In this document: piece after piece, positions 11,235 through 23,583 of the stretch
How the letters are laid out: each line of letters starts with the position of its first letter
How positions within the stretch are numbered: position 1 is the first letter of the stretch
DNA from: Metarhizium brunneum
Taxonomy: Eukaryota > Ascomycota > Sordariomycetes > Hypocreales > Clavicipitaceae
Assembly: GCF_013426205.1 (NCBI RefSeq)
Contig: NC_089424.1
Coordinates: forward strand, 248,001-312,000
Direction of reading: 5' to 3'
DNA length: 64,000 nucleotides
Made by a program: the position numbers and the translations under genes
The notes under the pieces: model-generated
Databases searched by the model: none
Seen by the model: the letters and a program-made list of their open reading frames with translations, nothing else
What the model was told of the DNA's origin: nothing

Positions 11235-13502
11235 TTAGCTCATGGGCTCCAGAACCTGGCGCACTCGTCGTATGTCCTCTGCTTCTTCTTCCCAGAAACG
11301 TAGGTGTGCTAAACAAATCCCCAGCATATCTTGGACTTGCTGCTCAAGTCCCATTTTGGATACCAGCCCGATTTTCCTGGCACAAATGAGTATCAGCACG
11401 CGAGACGCCGATTCCCGACATCGAAACCAGGAGCCAGCATGCCGGTGCTGTAGCCCAAGCGTATGGAGAGGATTCAGACTGAGCACTACGGCCTTGTCGG
11501 CAAATTGTTTCAGGGCGTCTGCCAACGGCCAGTCGTGGCCTTGTTGTAAAGCCAGGCGGTACAGGAACGGTCGATACATGCGCAACCTGACCGAGGTGCA
11601 GTGCAGCCACGTAGCCAGCTGCAACTCCGTCACCGTCGACAGGGAGGCCGGCTCATCAAAGCACGAGATGGAAGAAGGCAGAGTGTGCTGCCATTGTAGC
11701 AACTGCTTCTCCAGGTCCCATGCTGTGTTGGCCATGTCGAGCAGATTCATACTCGCCCACAGCGAGGGGGGGTTGGTGTAGAACTCGTCGTCTACGCGGC
11801 TAGAGATGCGGAGCAGCGCAATGTTTGAGAGGTAGGAAAACCACGAGTGCTCGTGGAGCGTTTTGAAGTCTTGTTTTTCCGCCGCATCATCGACGGATAA
11901 CAAGGCAGTTGGGGCCAACATGCCGACTGCACCCATGTCGTGGGTGTCGTGTAAGCCATCGACACTCTTGGGCGTTGGCGGCGACGGAAATAGGTACGGA
12001 TACTCCATCTTGCCCAACTCGGATCTGGGCAAGTCTACCTCGGTGCAGATTTCGCTGCTCATCGTCAGCAAACATGGATGCCGCCGGCGCTCTATAGTGT
12101 CGAGTGTTTTCTACCAACCTCTCCGACTTGATGCAGCTCCAGTACAGTCTCTGTTCTAGACAACACCGCAGCTTCTCACCAGAGCAGCTCTCATCTCCAA
12201 TCAGAGCATCATCGTGATAGTGTCCCGGTCCAATCTGCTGCGCTGCCGCTCGGCTTTTCAGGTACACTGTATATAAAGAAGAGGCGTGGAAGAATGCCTG
12301 CCAGGCTTGTACCGGCCGGAGAGTATACAGCAAGTATATGCCATTCAGAAAATGGCATTGGCAGGCTGTCAGACTCCCTCCAATCATCCCTATACGCCTG
12401 AGCGCATACTGGTAGTATAGCTCAGCTTGTTGCCGCGATTTCTTGTCGTCCCCCGACACGGAGCGCGAAGCTGATTCCAAGGGCTCTAGTCTCGTTTCCA
12501 AGGGTTTGGCAATAGAGCCCAGGGCCATGGCCAGGAGCTTTTCAAAAGGAAAGGATCCAAAATCAGCGACGTTCAGTTTAATGAGGGGAAATGATGCGGG
12601 CGCAAATTATATACCACAAGGCATGTTTTCGCATCCCACTGCAGACCAAGCTCTGCAACGACTCTCCCGTGGTGCATCAAGGTCGTACAGTCCAGTATGG
12701 GATTCATGACGTGGACGAGCCTTAGAAATCGCGTCAACAATTGAGCAACCTCACCGCTGTCAAACAAGGGTAGCCCCAGCCCTGAGCTCGCCAGCTGGTC
12801 TGGTTCGTGAAAGTGGTTAGTAGCCAGAATGTTGGTTTCGGCTGAGCATTCTCCTAGACTGGAGCAAAAGATCGGCCATTGAAACATGTAGTCCAATGTA
12901 GTAAACGTGGCAGACGTGCCGACAGACGACTGATTGGAGGCATGGTTCCGACCAGACGTCTCGGCGGTTGGGGGCAGTCGCCTGAGTATTTCCTGGAGAG
13001 TACTCGCAACTCCATCGCCACTCTGGTTATTGCTTGATGAGATTCAGTATGATGAAATAAAAAAGAATTATATTTTCGTCTCATCTCATTTATTATTTGG
13101 GTTCCGGGCAAATACTCACGGTTGGCTTTCGTATGGTACTGCCGGCACGGGGTAAACACATTCGCAACCAAGTCTGACGCATCCAGCACACGTCGGACGC
13201 TCATTAGAGCACTTGACCTTTCGAGCTCGACACACGCGGCAGGCCATGGGAGCTCGCCTGGGAGCATCACCCACGGCACTGTCCTGGGTGGCATTTTCTG
13301 CCAACAATGCACGCCTTGGTCGTTTCGGCGTTGTGGATCCACGCACGGAGGATGCCCGGCGCGTGGTGGACATTTCAGTAGCTGGATTCGAGTTTCGGGA
13401 TGTTGCCGAAATGGATACTTGATGTTGTGATGGAGTAGAGCATAGGATTTCCAAGGTCAAAAGCCATCTCGGCATCGTTGCCGATGTATCCGAATTAGTC
13501 AT
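11235..13502 (-). CDS. Zn2Cys6 transcription factor with fungal-specific domain (regulator 2)
   Basis: Four exons (13502-13120, 13032-12615, 12537-12119, 12054-11235) encode 679 residues; all phases match. The zinc cluster has Cys at 88, 91, 98, 105, 108 and 115 within a basic context. The middle homology region is typical: the join of exons 2 and 3 gives CLVLLAMALGSIA and the join of exons 3 and 4 gives YWSCIKSE followed by an acidic LDLP-like segment, both classic for fungal_trans domains. These two splice sites use GTATAT and GTTGGT donors and are supported mainly by the homology of the joined peptide. The ATG at 13502 is chosen; one at 13475 is also possible. It is a nuclear DNA-binding regulator and may control the adjacent old-yellow-enzyme gene. 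Confidence 0.87.
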
Positions 13503-13795
13503 CCACAATCCCTCTGGTCATCTAGCCTCATGGCCATTGACGAGCAGATGAGCTGCTGCCCCACTTACCCTAGGTCTTTTGCAAAGACTGGAAAACATTC
13601 AAAGGAATAGCTTGAGGTGACGGCACGGACCGACAGAAACGATGCAGCGGAATCTGTCAAGTCAATATCTTCTGTTGCAATGAGGGCTACAATCCAATGC
13701 AGTTACAGTGTTGATGTGTCACAGAAAATCACGAGTCTGGTTCTCCAAGTACCAAGGTTCTACACCATTTTAACACCTCATACAACACCACACGG

Positions 13796-13809
13796 TAGGG
13801 TTAGGGTAA
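13796..13809 (+). repeat. Short interstitial telomere-like motif
   Basis: TAGGGTTAGGGTAA contains just over two TTAGGG units, the telomere repeat of most filamentous fungi. It lies about 295 bp upstream of regulator 2. It may be a telobox-type regulatory element or chance; at this length it is not evidence of a former chromosome end. Confidence 0.4.
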
Positions 13810-14250
13810 CACCACGATCAATTCTATGTAATCCGAAGGGTTCGGGTCATGAAAAATACGACGGCAGAGATGCGTTCAAATACTTGTCGCTCTCCCTCTG
13901 CGGAACCAGTCCGACAAGGCCATGAGATCGAGCCTGGTGCTTAGCCACAAAGTTACGACGGCAATACTACGTAACAACAAACGGCCGGTAAGATTCAGCC
14001 TTAGTGGTGGATCCTCTGATAAAGGGCATTCCAAACCAGTGGGTTGTACACGCGAATATTACACCGGCACTACTGTAGTAATGGGGCTGCGCATGGTTCA
14101 CCGACGGCACCAAGTGTGTTGCTTACGGAACGCACGGCAAGTCGGGGAACAACGAAAGCTTGGCTTTAATGTTGGGAAGCCTCTGTATATGAGAAGCGAA
14201 ACAACCAAACAGCATCCGTAGCTGACGTGTGATTCGTGTCAAGACTTGTT

Positions 14251-14272
14251 TGCTTCTTGTCTGCTTCTTGTC
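14251..14272 (+). repeat. 11-bp tandem duplication
   Basis: TGCTTCTTGTC is present twice head to tail, followed by a partial third copy (TGCT). No function is implied. Confidence 0.6.
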
Positions 14273-15032
14273 TGCTCCATGTTGGTGCATGTGTAAGGAC
14301 TGAAACACGTCTCAGGGGCCACAAGGGCGGCTCATTCATAACGGCAAGGTGTAGACCGGACAGGTCATTCATGTACAAACGAAAAGACGCGACGTATCGG
14401 CCAAAGGCCTTTCCTTGTTGGAACAAAAGAAGTCCGGTACGGTTGTGCTGGCGATTCCACCCGCGCCAAACCACCGCCCCGGCGTAGTCGGGCACCAATA
14501 TCTCAAGCATCCATGTCACTAGAATTTCCTCTTTCGGGCATATTCACGCAGGGTCCTCCATTGACGGGCAACCGAAGGGTCCGACACAATGCCAAACGCC
14601 ACGGCTGCGCCATCCCATCACCCGCCCGTCGAGCCATTCAACTGGTGCTTCACACTCCACAGCATCTTACACGCAGATGCTGCGCCCTGTTGGCTGAATC
14701 CCAAATGAACATTGCGTCGCCCGTTTCGGTCTCTTGCGGAATTGGCCGAGTCGGTCCAATATCCGAGGGGTCCGCGAGCATGGCGAGGTCATATATCAGT
14801 TTGGGCTTCCCTGCCCCTACGAGTGTCTGCAGCGCTTACTCGATACTCTTGCCTTGTCGTTTTGTACTTGTTGTTGCTGCAGCTTCTTTTTTGTTTTTTG
14901 CCGTTGTTGTTTTCAACAGCTTCTGCCCGGCACGCAAAGTCGTTACGTATTTGTCCCTGCTGGGCCTTCAGGCTTGGAGGCCTTGCTCCCTCAGGACAGT
15001 TGGTCGGGAAATCTGGATTCGACAACCCGGCA

Positions 15033-17102
15033 ATGCATCATCCGACATTGATTCTCGCGGCAGCGTCTGCCCTCTCGGGAATCACACCGCCATGGTTTGC
15101 CCATGCCGCTGCCGTCTACCCAGGAAGCGGCCCTCCTCAAGCGTGTAAGTTGAATGTCACCACATGTGGCACAACGGCCCCGACGAATGCAGCTCGTTGA
15201 CCAAAGTTAGTTTCCTTGGTGGAACGGGCAACACCTCAGGCCCCGGACGGATACGCGCCGGCAGCAGTCGACTGCCCGAGCACCAGACCAGAGATCCGTG
15301 TCGGATCTTCTCTCAGTCCCCAGGAGAAAGAGTGGCTCCCTAGACGGCGAGCCGAGACTATATCCCATATCCGGGACTTTCTTCAAAGAAATGCGATACC
15401 GGGATTCGACAGCGAGAAATACTTGAGCGGAGCCACGGCTAATTCAACTGCTCTGCCCAACATCGGCATCGCGGTTTCTGGCGGCGGCTATCGCGCCATG
15501 CTGAATGGCGCTGGGGCTGTCGCGGCGTTCGACAGCAGATCTCCGGGCAGCACCTCAAAGGGCAATATCGGAGGTCTCCTGCAAACTGCGACTTACATCT
15601 CGGGCTTGTCCGGGGGAGGCTGGCTTGTTGGTAGTATCTATACCAACAACTTTACTACCGTGCAAAATGCAGTCAACTCGGGGACCATCTGGCAATTTGG
15701 ACAATCCATCTTGGAAGGCGAGTATTGCTGCACCTATAAGATGCCCGAGACGTGCTAACTGTTTTGCAAAGGCCCCAAGGGTTTCAAAGACTACTACAAG
15801 ACCGTTTTTGACGAGGCTGATAAAAAGCACGACGCTGGATTCAACAGATCGATCACTGACTACTGGGGCCGAATGTTGTCGTTCCAACTCGTCAACGCCG
15901 AGGGTGGTGGTCCAAGCTATACCTTTTCATCCATCGCCGACGACTCGGACTTTTCTGCTGCAAAAGCGCCGCTCCCGTTCCTTGTTGCAGATAGTCGTGC
16001 TCCGGGGGAGAAGAACACGACGATTGATGACGCCTTGTTCGAATTCAACCCGTGGGAACTTGGCTCAACGGACCCTTCGCTCAACGGGTTTGTCCCCCTC
16101 AAGTACGTGGGCTCCAAGTTCAACAACGGCAAGCTGCCCGATTCCGAAAAGTGCATCGCTGGCTTTGACAACGTTGGCTTTGTCATGGGCACATCCAGCA
16201 GTCTCTTCAACCAGATTATTCTTCGACTCAAGGATTCAAATGGAAGCAAATACATTCCAGCAGACGTGCCCAAGTTTGTGGTCAAGATTATTCTCGAAAT
16301 ACTAACGGCCCTCGGAGACGCCGACGACGACATTGCCGACTGGACGCCGAATCCATTCAAGGGCTGGAACAAGGCCGTCAACAAGGCCGCCACGTCGGAT
16401 CGTCTTACGCTCGTGGACGGCGGCGAGGACGGGCAAAACGTTCCATACCATCCGCACCTCCTTCTGGAGCGCAAAGTCGACGTCGTCTTCTCGGTCGACT
16501 CGTCCGCCGACACGAATGCATGGCCCGACGGCGCCGCGCCCATGAGGACGTACGAGCGCTCCCTCAGTCCCGTCTCCAACGGCACGAGCTTCCCCGTCGT
16601 GCCTGGCCGCAACTCGTTTATCAATCTCGGCCTCAATACCAAGCCGACATTCTTTGGCTGCAACGCTACCAATACGACGAATGCCGCGCCGCTCATAGTC
16701 TATCTGCCCAACTACCCGTACCAGTTCCACTCCAACATTTCTACCTTTTCGCTGAGCGTCAATAACAGCGAGCGCGATGCCATGATTTCGAATGGCTGGG
16801 CTGTTGCGACGCAACTCAACGGCACGCGGGATGCAGACTGGCCGACTTGTGTGAGTTGCGCCATGCTGCAGCGCAGCTTTGAGCGGACAAAAACGCCCGT
16901 CCCGGACAAGTGCAACCAGTGCTTCTCGCGGTACTGCTGGAATGGCACGATAGATGAACGGCCCCCTGCCAAGATGTACGAGCCGCAGCTGTACGGGACA
17001 GCCGTAGATGTCAAGGGGACATCGAAGAGTGCTGGTCTGCGGCTGTTGGGCAGCACTTCCGCTGCTTTGGCCACCGTCGCTGCTTGCTTGGTGATTACGT
17101 AG
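15033..17102 (+). CDS. plb: Lysophospholipase / phospholipase B, GPI-anchored
   Basis: Three exons (15033-15144, 15211-15717, 15772-17102) give 649 residues, the normal size for fungal phospholipase B. An N-terminal hydrophobic signal (to about residue 28) is followed by the cPLA2-type catalytic fold: SGGGYRAM at 127-134 (oxyanion region), GLSGG with nucleophile Ser171, and a VDGGEDGQNVPYHP segment carrying the catalytic Asp. Many N-x-S/T sites, paired Cys near the end and a hydrophobic C-terminal tail after small residues suggest a GPI anchor. It removes acyl chains from phospholipids and lysophospholipids at the cell surface or outside. The second intron (15718-15771) appears to use a GC donor (GCGAGT), because only that join restores the conserved LEGPKG peptide; a GT alternative two bases on changes the local sequence. 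Confidence 0.94.
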
Positions 17103-17487
17103 TGAGAAGTTTTGCATGATGCATATGGAGTTTGTACATGTGTAAGCGTAGTGGATTTTACTCTTGTTGAATATAGTTGAATTCTGAACAGTGAACACAT
17201 GGCGGGTTTCTTCGTGAGAAGCCAAGTGCAACGCTCTACCGGGTGAGAAGATGTATCTCGGTATTGGCAGCTTAGCTTTGCGGGAAAGAGTAATAATTCT
17301 CTTTTTTATTCTTGATCATTTTTACCGTCTTGCGCGGCATACTGCATGTCCCAAATTGCAGAGTTCCCATTGCGCCAAAGCCCCCGATACATGAACTTTC
17401 AAAGCCGCGGTAACAGATGCCCTATGTCAGGCTGCACTACAGATTGACTTGTACAAGTAACACACCAACAGTTTCCATGTGTGGCCG
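17103..17487. other. Convergent 3' intergenic region
   Basis: About 385 bp between the converging phospholipase and DUF3712 genes. It is AT-rich with no gene. Confidence 0.5.
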
Positions 17488-18833
17488 TTAAACACAGAAA
17501 TTCGCACTTTCCAAGCTTCCCATCATTGCTGCAATGCTGACATCTACCATCATGTTGGCGTTACTCAGCGATGACGCCAGCCACGTAATATCCTCGCCAT
17601 GGTTTTGAATCCTCTTTCCCTGGAGCTTAAAAGGAATATTGCCGGTCGTACAATAGGCTGGGTTTTCGACAATTTGCGCTATTCTTGTCTGGTTTATGCG
17701 CGTCTCAATGGGAAACATGTTCTTGCCTGGGCGAAGGAGCAAGTTGGCAATGGCAACATTTCCGACGGGCTGACCGTCTGCAAAGCTCTGTAGTGTGACG
17801 TTGCCCTAACAAAACCTCTTAGCAGCATTCCACATTGCAACAGTTTAGGAGCACAGAAACAAAAGGGTGCAATGTCGTAGGTGAGCCAGCATCTTCAACA
17901 TACCATGTCAAGGGTATAGTAGGATGGGTTTACGATAACGGCTGTGGCGTTGAAGTTTGGCGCGTCTCGATCAAGTGAGAGACTTGTATCTTGGAGCTTT
18001 GTGCCATTCAGCCGATTGAGTCCATTGAACTCTATGGTCTTGCGAACGTTGACCGGGTACTTTTTGCTCATGCCAGCGGGCTTTACGCTTGTCTTTCCAT
18101 ACATGGTGATTCTAAGCGTGCGGTTCTGGAAAAGCGCGTGGTTGAACTGTTGCAAAGCATTTTGGTCGGCGATTTCGACAATCTGACTGATATTCACAAC
18201 CTGGAACTTGTTGGCATTGGTCTTGGGGAACGTGAGAGTCATGAAAGGCTGCGCATTCGGGACATTGGCCAGCGCTAGATTCGCCTCAAAGGAGTCGACC
18301 TCTGCCTTGACCTGGCCGTCTGTCTGGATGGTGGAATTGATTTGGATCAGAACCGAATTCGGTTTCGGGTCGAGAATGTTGACGCCTTGAATCTCATAGT
18401 TGGCGTCGTCAACCTTTCTCTGGGCAATTACGGGCACAACGACGAAAATTCTGTCCGAAAAGGGGACCATTAATATACTGCTACTGTGTAGGGCACGCGG
18501 AGAGCTTGTGCAGGGCTTGTGTCTGGACTCGGGAGGGATCACTCACGCGAGACACACAACCAGGACGGTGATGCATATCCACAAGACAAGATGAAGTGCC
18601 CAAAACCGCTTCAAGTGATCAATTAAGCGTTGCTTCTTGGGTGGTCTTGTGGACTGATACGACGTCCGACTGCCTTTTCTTGAAATGGAGGCTGCAACTT
18701 GGTGTTTCTCGGTCGGAATGTAGGCCAGATTCGAGTCTGAATCGAAATGCGCGAGATACATAAAGGAAGGCATTTCACCGTCAAGACTCAAAGGGAGAGT
18801 CGGGAAACATGGCCTCCATTCTGCAATGCGCAT
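17488..18833 (-). CDS. DUF3712 family single-pass membrane protein
   Basis: Three exons (18833-18547, 18450-17904, 17805-17488) encode 383 residues. A basic stretch around residue 60-75 is followed at about 76-105 by one strong membrane segment built across the first exon join (LVLWICITVLVVCLAIFVVVPVI), then by an extracellular or lumenal region with several N-x-S/T sites. This order, a short cytosolic head, one helix and a beta-rich domain with repeated NVAIAN-like strands, is the DUF3712 (LEA-like) pattern of ascomycetes. Function is unknown; such proteins are linked by family to the membrane or vacuole. A shorter start at the internal methionine (18773) is possible. Its 3' end converges with phospholipase B. 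Confidence 0.85.
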
Positions 18834-20438
18834 GCAAAGCGCAGATGTCTCTCTAATTAAAATGCCACAAACTGGTCAAGTTGCATTTATAGTGGCTGCC
18901 GTGGATTGATGGACGCTCCCCCACGATTCAATCGCATCTATTGCCTCGGCGTCATGCCAACTAGAAATACAGCAACACTAGCGAGCTGGATGGCCAGTCA
19001 CGGCCAGTCACGGAGCGCAAACCCTACCAAAAAGAGGAATCTAGAGACTCCAAGACTGTTGCATCAAGCTGGGCTAATGTGAAGGAGGGGACTCCTCGGC
19101 TCCTTGTGACAGGAATGTCGATCATGTGCCACACGTACCGAGTCGACAAGTCGCAGAAACTGCAGAACTTGGCAGACAAAACCATGCCATGAATCGGGAC
19201 GCCGAGTTGATGGAGTGCTATAATTCATGTCCGTTGTAAAATTTCCGAGAGTGTGTTTCTTTGTTTTGGCAACTTGTCGACCATTCGTTTCAACTTTATC
19301 CATGCGTGATGGCTTCTGTCTTTGGCCGATGTTGTCACTGGTATGCAACTCGGCTGGACAAGTCTTCCCCGCACTCTCTGGGGGCTTGATCCTGGTTCCT
19401 AGCCACTTGGAACATGAGGCTTCAAGTTGATAGGTCAATTCATCGAGTCTCCAGCAATGACGGTAAAGCAGCAGCGGGATACGACGTGTTTGCGAGTCCG
19501 TGCTGCACCTTGACCCGCGCCTCTTGTCTTGCTCGCGCTGAGGTTTGGTATTTCTTTCCCTTGTTCCCCATTGTCTTGTTTGCAAGTCTAGTCGGATTTC
19601 CTGCCCATTCCCAACAGCACCAACCTGGATGATGCTGGTTGGCTACCAGCATAACGGCCGCCGACAACCATGACGCAGCATTTTGACGAGATTGTTGAGG
19701 CGAGGCCATCGACGCAAGGCGCGCCAACCATGCAAGCTCCCATTTGATGGGTTCCGAAAACCCATTGAGACGCAGACTGTGGCACCAAGCAGCAAATGCA
19801 TTCTTCCAGTCTGCTTCTTTTCCCTTCAACCAGCTCTCGCCATCTACCCGCCCTCGGTGTCATAGAAGCCACCAGGCAGGTCATATTGCGCCTCAGCGAC
19901 CATCCACATGGTTGTTGACAGTGCTAAAGAAAGACAGCATGGCCCAACCCGTGTCTTGATTCACCCGCTTGATAGGACTGTATAAATTCCTCAGGTCCCA
20001 CGGCGTTTGCTCGCTCGTTGATGCAAAGGACGAATGGTTGAGCAGACTATTGGACCAAGCGGCGTGGCCGATGGATACATACATTGGTAAACGTTCCAAA
20101 GCACAGCACGGTACAACCGGGTGTTCCTGGATGGTGGAGGGATTCCCGAATGTATCAACATGAACTGATTGGCCCAATTCAACCAGTCGAAGCATCGAAA
20201 CGCCACATTTTCCCCAACTCGGCCTTTGGCAGAACCATTGATGGAGTTGTCGGATGCAGCCTCTGCCGATTTAGCCGGAGCAACCATGTTAATGCCGGAT
20301 TTAGGCTCGGTGAGGTCCATGTTGAGGACGGATGGAAACAAGGTTATATTCTGTCCTCGAAACGAGGTGTTTCTTTCCTTGTCTCTTTTCTTTTTTCCCA
20401 ATGAGCCGACGTAGAATCCGTCCAAGTGACACTTTGAG
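18834..20438. other. Divergent intergenic region, DUF3712 / phosphatase
   Basis: About 1.6 kb with promoter sequence for both flanking genes. A 10-bp tandem duplication lies at 18992-19011. Open frames around 19.4-19.9 kb exist on both strands but show no family features or start/splice support. Confidence 0.45.
18992..19011 (+). repeat. 10-bp tandem duplication
   Basis: GGCCAGTCAC occurs twice directly adjacent, about 160 bp upstream of the DUF3712 gene start. It could be a duplicated regulator site; no known factor is assigned. Confidence 0.55.
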
Positions 20439-22198
20439 ATGCATTCACTGTACATCCAATTCGTGGTTCTGGGACTGCACATGTCCCATTCGGTTGCGGC
20501 AGTCGTCACTGATATTCCCAGTATATACACATCTTGGGGAGAGCTCTCGGTCTATGCCGACAACGCCGAGGATGCCTTTGGGGTGCAATATGTTGGCCTC
20601 CCAGATGGATGCCAAGTGGTGAGTCGCACCCTCTCCAGGGCCCTTGACCACGACAACGCTCAATTTTGACTCGGACCGCGTTAGGAGTCTGTGAGCACTC
20701 TTCAGCGCCACGCGGAGCGATTTCCAGACAGCGTGGACGGAGCAGTGACCGGCGGATTTGCGCAAAAGGTGGCAAACTACAGCAAAGCCAACGGCGGCAA
20801 GGAGGCATTCACGGGGCCGTTGACGTTTCTGAATTCCCATGTTTATATCCTAAACGACACGGGACTTCTCACTGGCCGCGGCGCCAGCACCGAATTCAGC
20901 GCGGGTGCATCGTTTTGGAACCGATACGGGCGGACTCTGTACAATGCCTCGGTCGCCCAGTTGCAATACAGCCCGACCTTTGCGAGCAATGGGAGCGCGC
21001 GCCCCAAAGTCACTCTGCGAACAACTGGGCAGTCGAGAATCGAGAATAGCCTGGTCAACTGGTCCCTCGGGTTCTTTGGCCCGTCCTTCAACTCGACCCC
21101 GGATCCAGCCCTGACGGAATGGGAGAGCCCGTTTCGAGTCGTCGTTATTCCTGAAGGCGGCACCGAAAACAACACTCTTGCTTCCTACGACAGCTGCTTC
21201 AACGACAACAGCGACGCAAATGCCAACATTGCGTCTCGGCTCCAAGACGCGTACAAGAGGGTGTACTTGCGCTCCGCGCTCCGTCGGCTCCAGGCGTACG
21301 CGCCACGAGGCTTCACGTTTGACTACCAGGACCTGTATGCCATGCAAATGACGTGTGCTTACGAGTATTCCTTCATTGGAATGTCCGACTTTTGCAGCTT
21401 GTTCACGATGGAAGACTGGCATGGCTTCGAAAACGTCCTCGATCTACAGTGTGAGCAGGCGGTCGCCATCGTCCGATTCGGCTTCAATGTTTACAAAAAT
21501 TAACCCGGTGGGCAGATTATTACCTCTACAGCTACGGCAATCCCACCGGCCGCGCCCAGGGCATCGGCTACCTGCAGGAACTGATGGCTCGCATTCGTCA
21601 CCAGTTCATCGCGTCTTCCAACTCATCCGTCAACGCCACGCTCGACGACAACCCAACCACCTTTCCCCTGGGACAGCAAATCTACGCCGATTTCTCCCAC
21701 GACGACATCATCATCTCGGTCCTGACCGCCATGTCGCTAGACTACCTCAAGGATGCGCCGACAACGTCCAAGTTCCCCCCGAGCGCCGACAACCACTTCA
21801 CCCTGTCGCGGCTCACCCCGTTTGGGGCCAACCTCATCACCGAGGTCGTTGGCTGCGGCGCGTCTGATCCGGAGCCCGTGGAGAGCCGCCGCGTTGCCTA
21901 TGCGCCGGGGCAGTACGGCTACGAAGCATCCAACTCGAGCTACAAATTCGTGCGGATGCGCCTGAACAATGGCATCCTGCCGCTCAACACGATTCGCGGC
22001 GGGCAGTGCGGCAACGCAACGTCTGGCCGGCTCGACGGCCTGTGTGCGCTGGGTAGCTTTCTCGAGAGCCAAGAGAGCGCATTCGAGCTGAGCAACTATG
22101 CCTTTGCCTGCTTTGGCAACTACACCCTCGCAAACTCCACCACGGGCATCGACTATGATGGTACGATTGTCCAAGGGAGGGATTACACTCGGGTTTGA
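20439..22198 (+). CDS. Secreted histidine acid phosphatase (phytase-like)
   Basis: Three exons (20439-20618, 20685-21450, 21516-22198) give 542 residues, usual for this family. A short hydrophobic N terminus (to about residue 22) acts as a signal peptide. The catalytic histidine motif is at residues 68-74, reading RHAERFP where the family consensus is RHGxRxP; the proton-donor HD motif is FSHDDI in exon 3. The YSYGNPTGRAQGIGY segment spanning the second join and many N-glycosylation sites also match fungal phytases and acid phosphatases. It releases phosphate from phytate or other phosphomonoesters outside the cell. The Gly-to-Ala change in the active motif may alter activity. The start ATG at 20439 is the only one giving a signal peptide and an in-frame join. 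Confidence 0.9.
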
Positions 22199-23583
22199 GC
22201 GACTTGGGCGTGATGATGGCAGGATCTGACATGGATGCACATGACCCTCGATGCTAGCCTTGAAAAGGACACGATGTGTTGCAGAACGCGGGCACTATGC
22301 GTAGATGACGATGCAGGGCGACTGGTATAAGCACTAACGAGACGGTGACGTTGTAGCAGCAACTCGACGTGCAGCTACATGTTGAATTGTTACTAAATTA
22401 GACTTTGACAATGCCATTGTCGATGCGAAACGCCTTACCGTTCACTCGGTGTAATCGGACAATTGTTTTCGTAGCCTTGGCCGCCAACACAGCTTCACAT
22501 TCCTCCGTCGTAGTCTCGGCCTTTGTCTCGGTGGTGGAGATATGTATCCCTCCATGTTTATGTTTCAATCGGCCCCGTTCTAAACAACTAGTTCGTTCCC
22601 GTCTAATTGCCGTGCTTGGCAGGGTCCTGTGGTTGTCACTTGACACGGCCACTTCAGCGGTGAGTGTCTATCGAGAGGCATCGAGGCGATATCCCCTTAA
22701 TGTTACGTAGTTGGTAGTCCTCCTTCCAATTCATTTGCTGGCAGGGACTTGCCCATGTGTTGTGTTGGCGAGATGCTCATCTTGGACCACTTGACTACAT
22801 GTAGCCAGGGCTACATAGGCTTACATGGAACTTGTTGTTTATTTCGCCTCGGATAAACGCCACTCCAACAGTGAGCCTAGGTATTGACAGGCACTGATTT
22901 TGCTGCGCGGAAGTCATTGCCGGCCCAAGCAGTTGGAGGCCTGGGCCTTGTGATCATGGCGACCGTGGAGTCGTGGGCAGTAACACCAGACTAGTTAGTT
23001 GTCGACGTAGCAAGTGCCTGGCTTCAGCGGAGAGACATTATCCACTAATGGCCGTGATTCCTTGTGCTCGGCCGTCAAAATAGTAGGTACTAGGTGGCAG
23101 CGAGACGGAGGCCGGACGGACTGGTGACCATCGGATGAGCATCACTGGCGGGCCAACCAGCTCACCTTCACCATCATAGGGTTGCAATGACGGGTAGCGG
23201 ATGCAGGGAGACAGACCCGGCCGTCCGATGCTCGTATTTGCCCCCGCAAATAAGCATATTGAATGTGGAGAGAGTCGTTGCCGTTGGGTGCCGTTGGGCG
23301 CACCACATACGTCAGACTCCGTCATGGCTTAGAGTCAGTGTCCGTCACGCACCCGGCGAGCACTGAATGTCGGTGGACTGACCATCACTGAGCAACTCGG
23401 CCAAGTGTTGCTGGGGGGTTGTGAATTGTTATATATACCAGGCATTGGCCTGCAAGGTGGACGTTGTAACCCATCTCTCTTGAAACCAACATCATCTCCT
23501 ACATCAACACCATCCCCGGCTTCGAGACTCTGTGCACCAACCCACAGAACATCCGCCAAACTATTGACAATACTCGGACAAAA
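22199..23583. other. Intergenic, phosphatase to small secreted protein
   Basis: About 1.4 kb with no supported gene. A perfect 8-bp inverted repeat, ATGTAGCC-AG-GGCTACAT, lies at 22799-22816 overlapping a CTACATGTAG palindrome. A TATA box precedes the next gene. Confidence 0.45.
23430..23437 (+). promoter_or_regulatory. TATA box of the 195-residue secreted protein gene
   Basis: TATATATA lies about 147 bp upstream of the ATG at 23584, with a CA-rich leader after it. This is consistent with a strongly transcribed secreted-protein promoter. Confidence 0.5.

Larger units (their letters stand above)
13503..15032. other. Shared upstream region of regulator 2 and phospholipase B
   Basis: A 1.5-kb divergent promoter region without a supported gene. 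It contains a short telomere-like motif (13796-13809) and an 11-bp tandem repeat (14251-14272), listed separately. Open frames between 14.5 and 15.1 kb overlap the phospholipase start and have no recognisable product. Confidence 0.45.
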
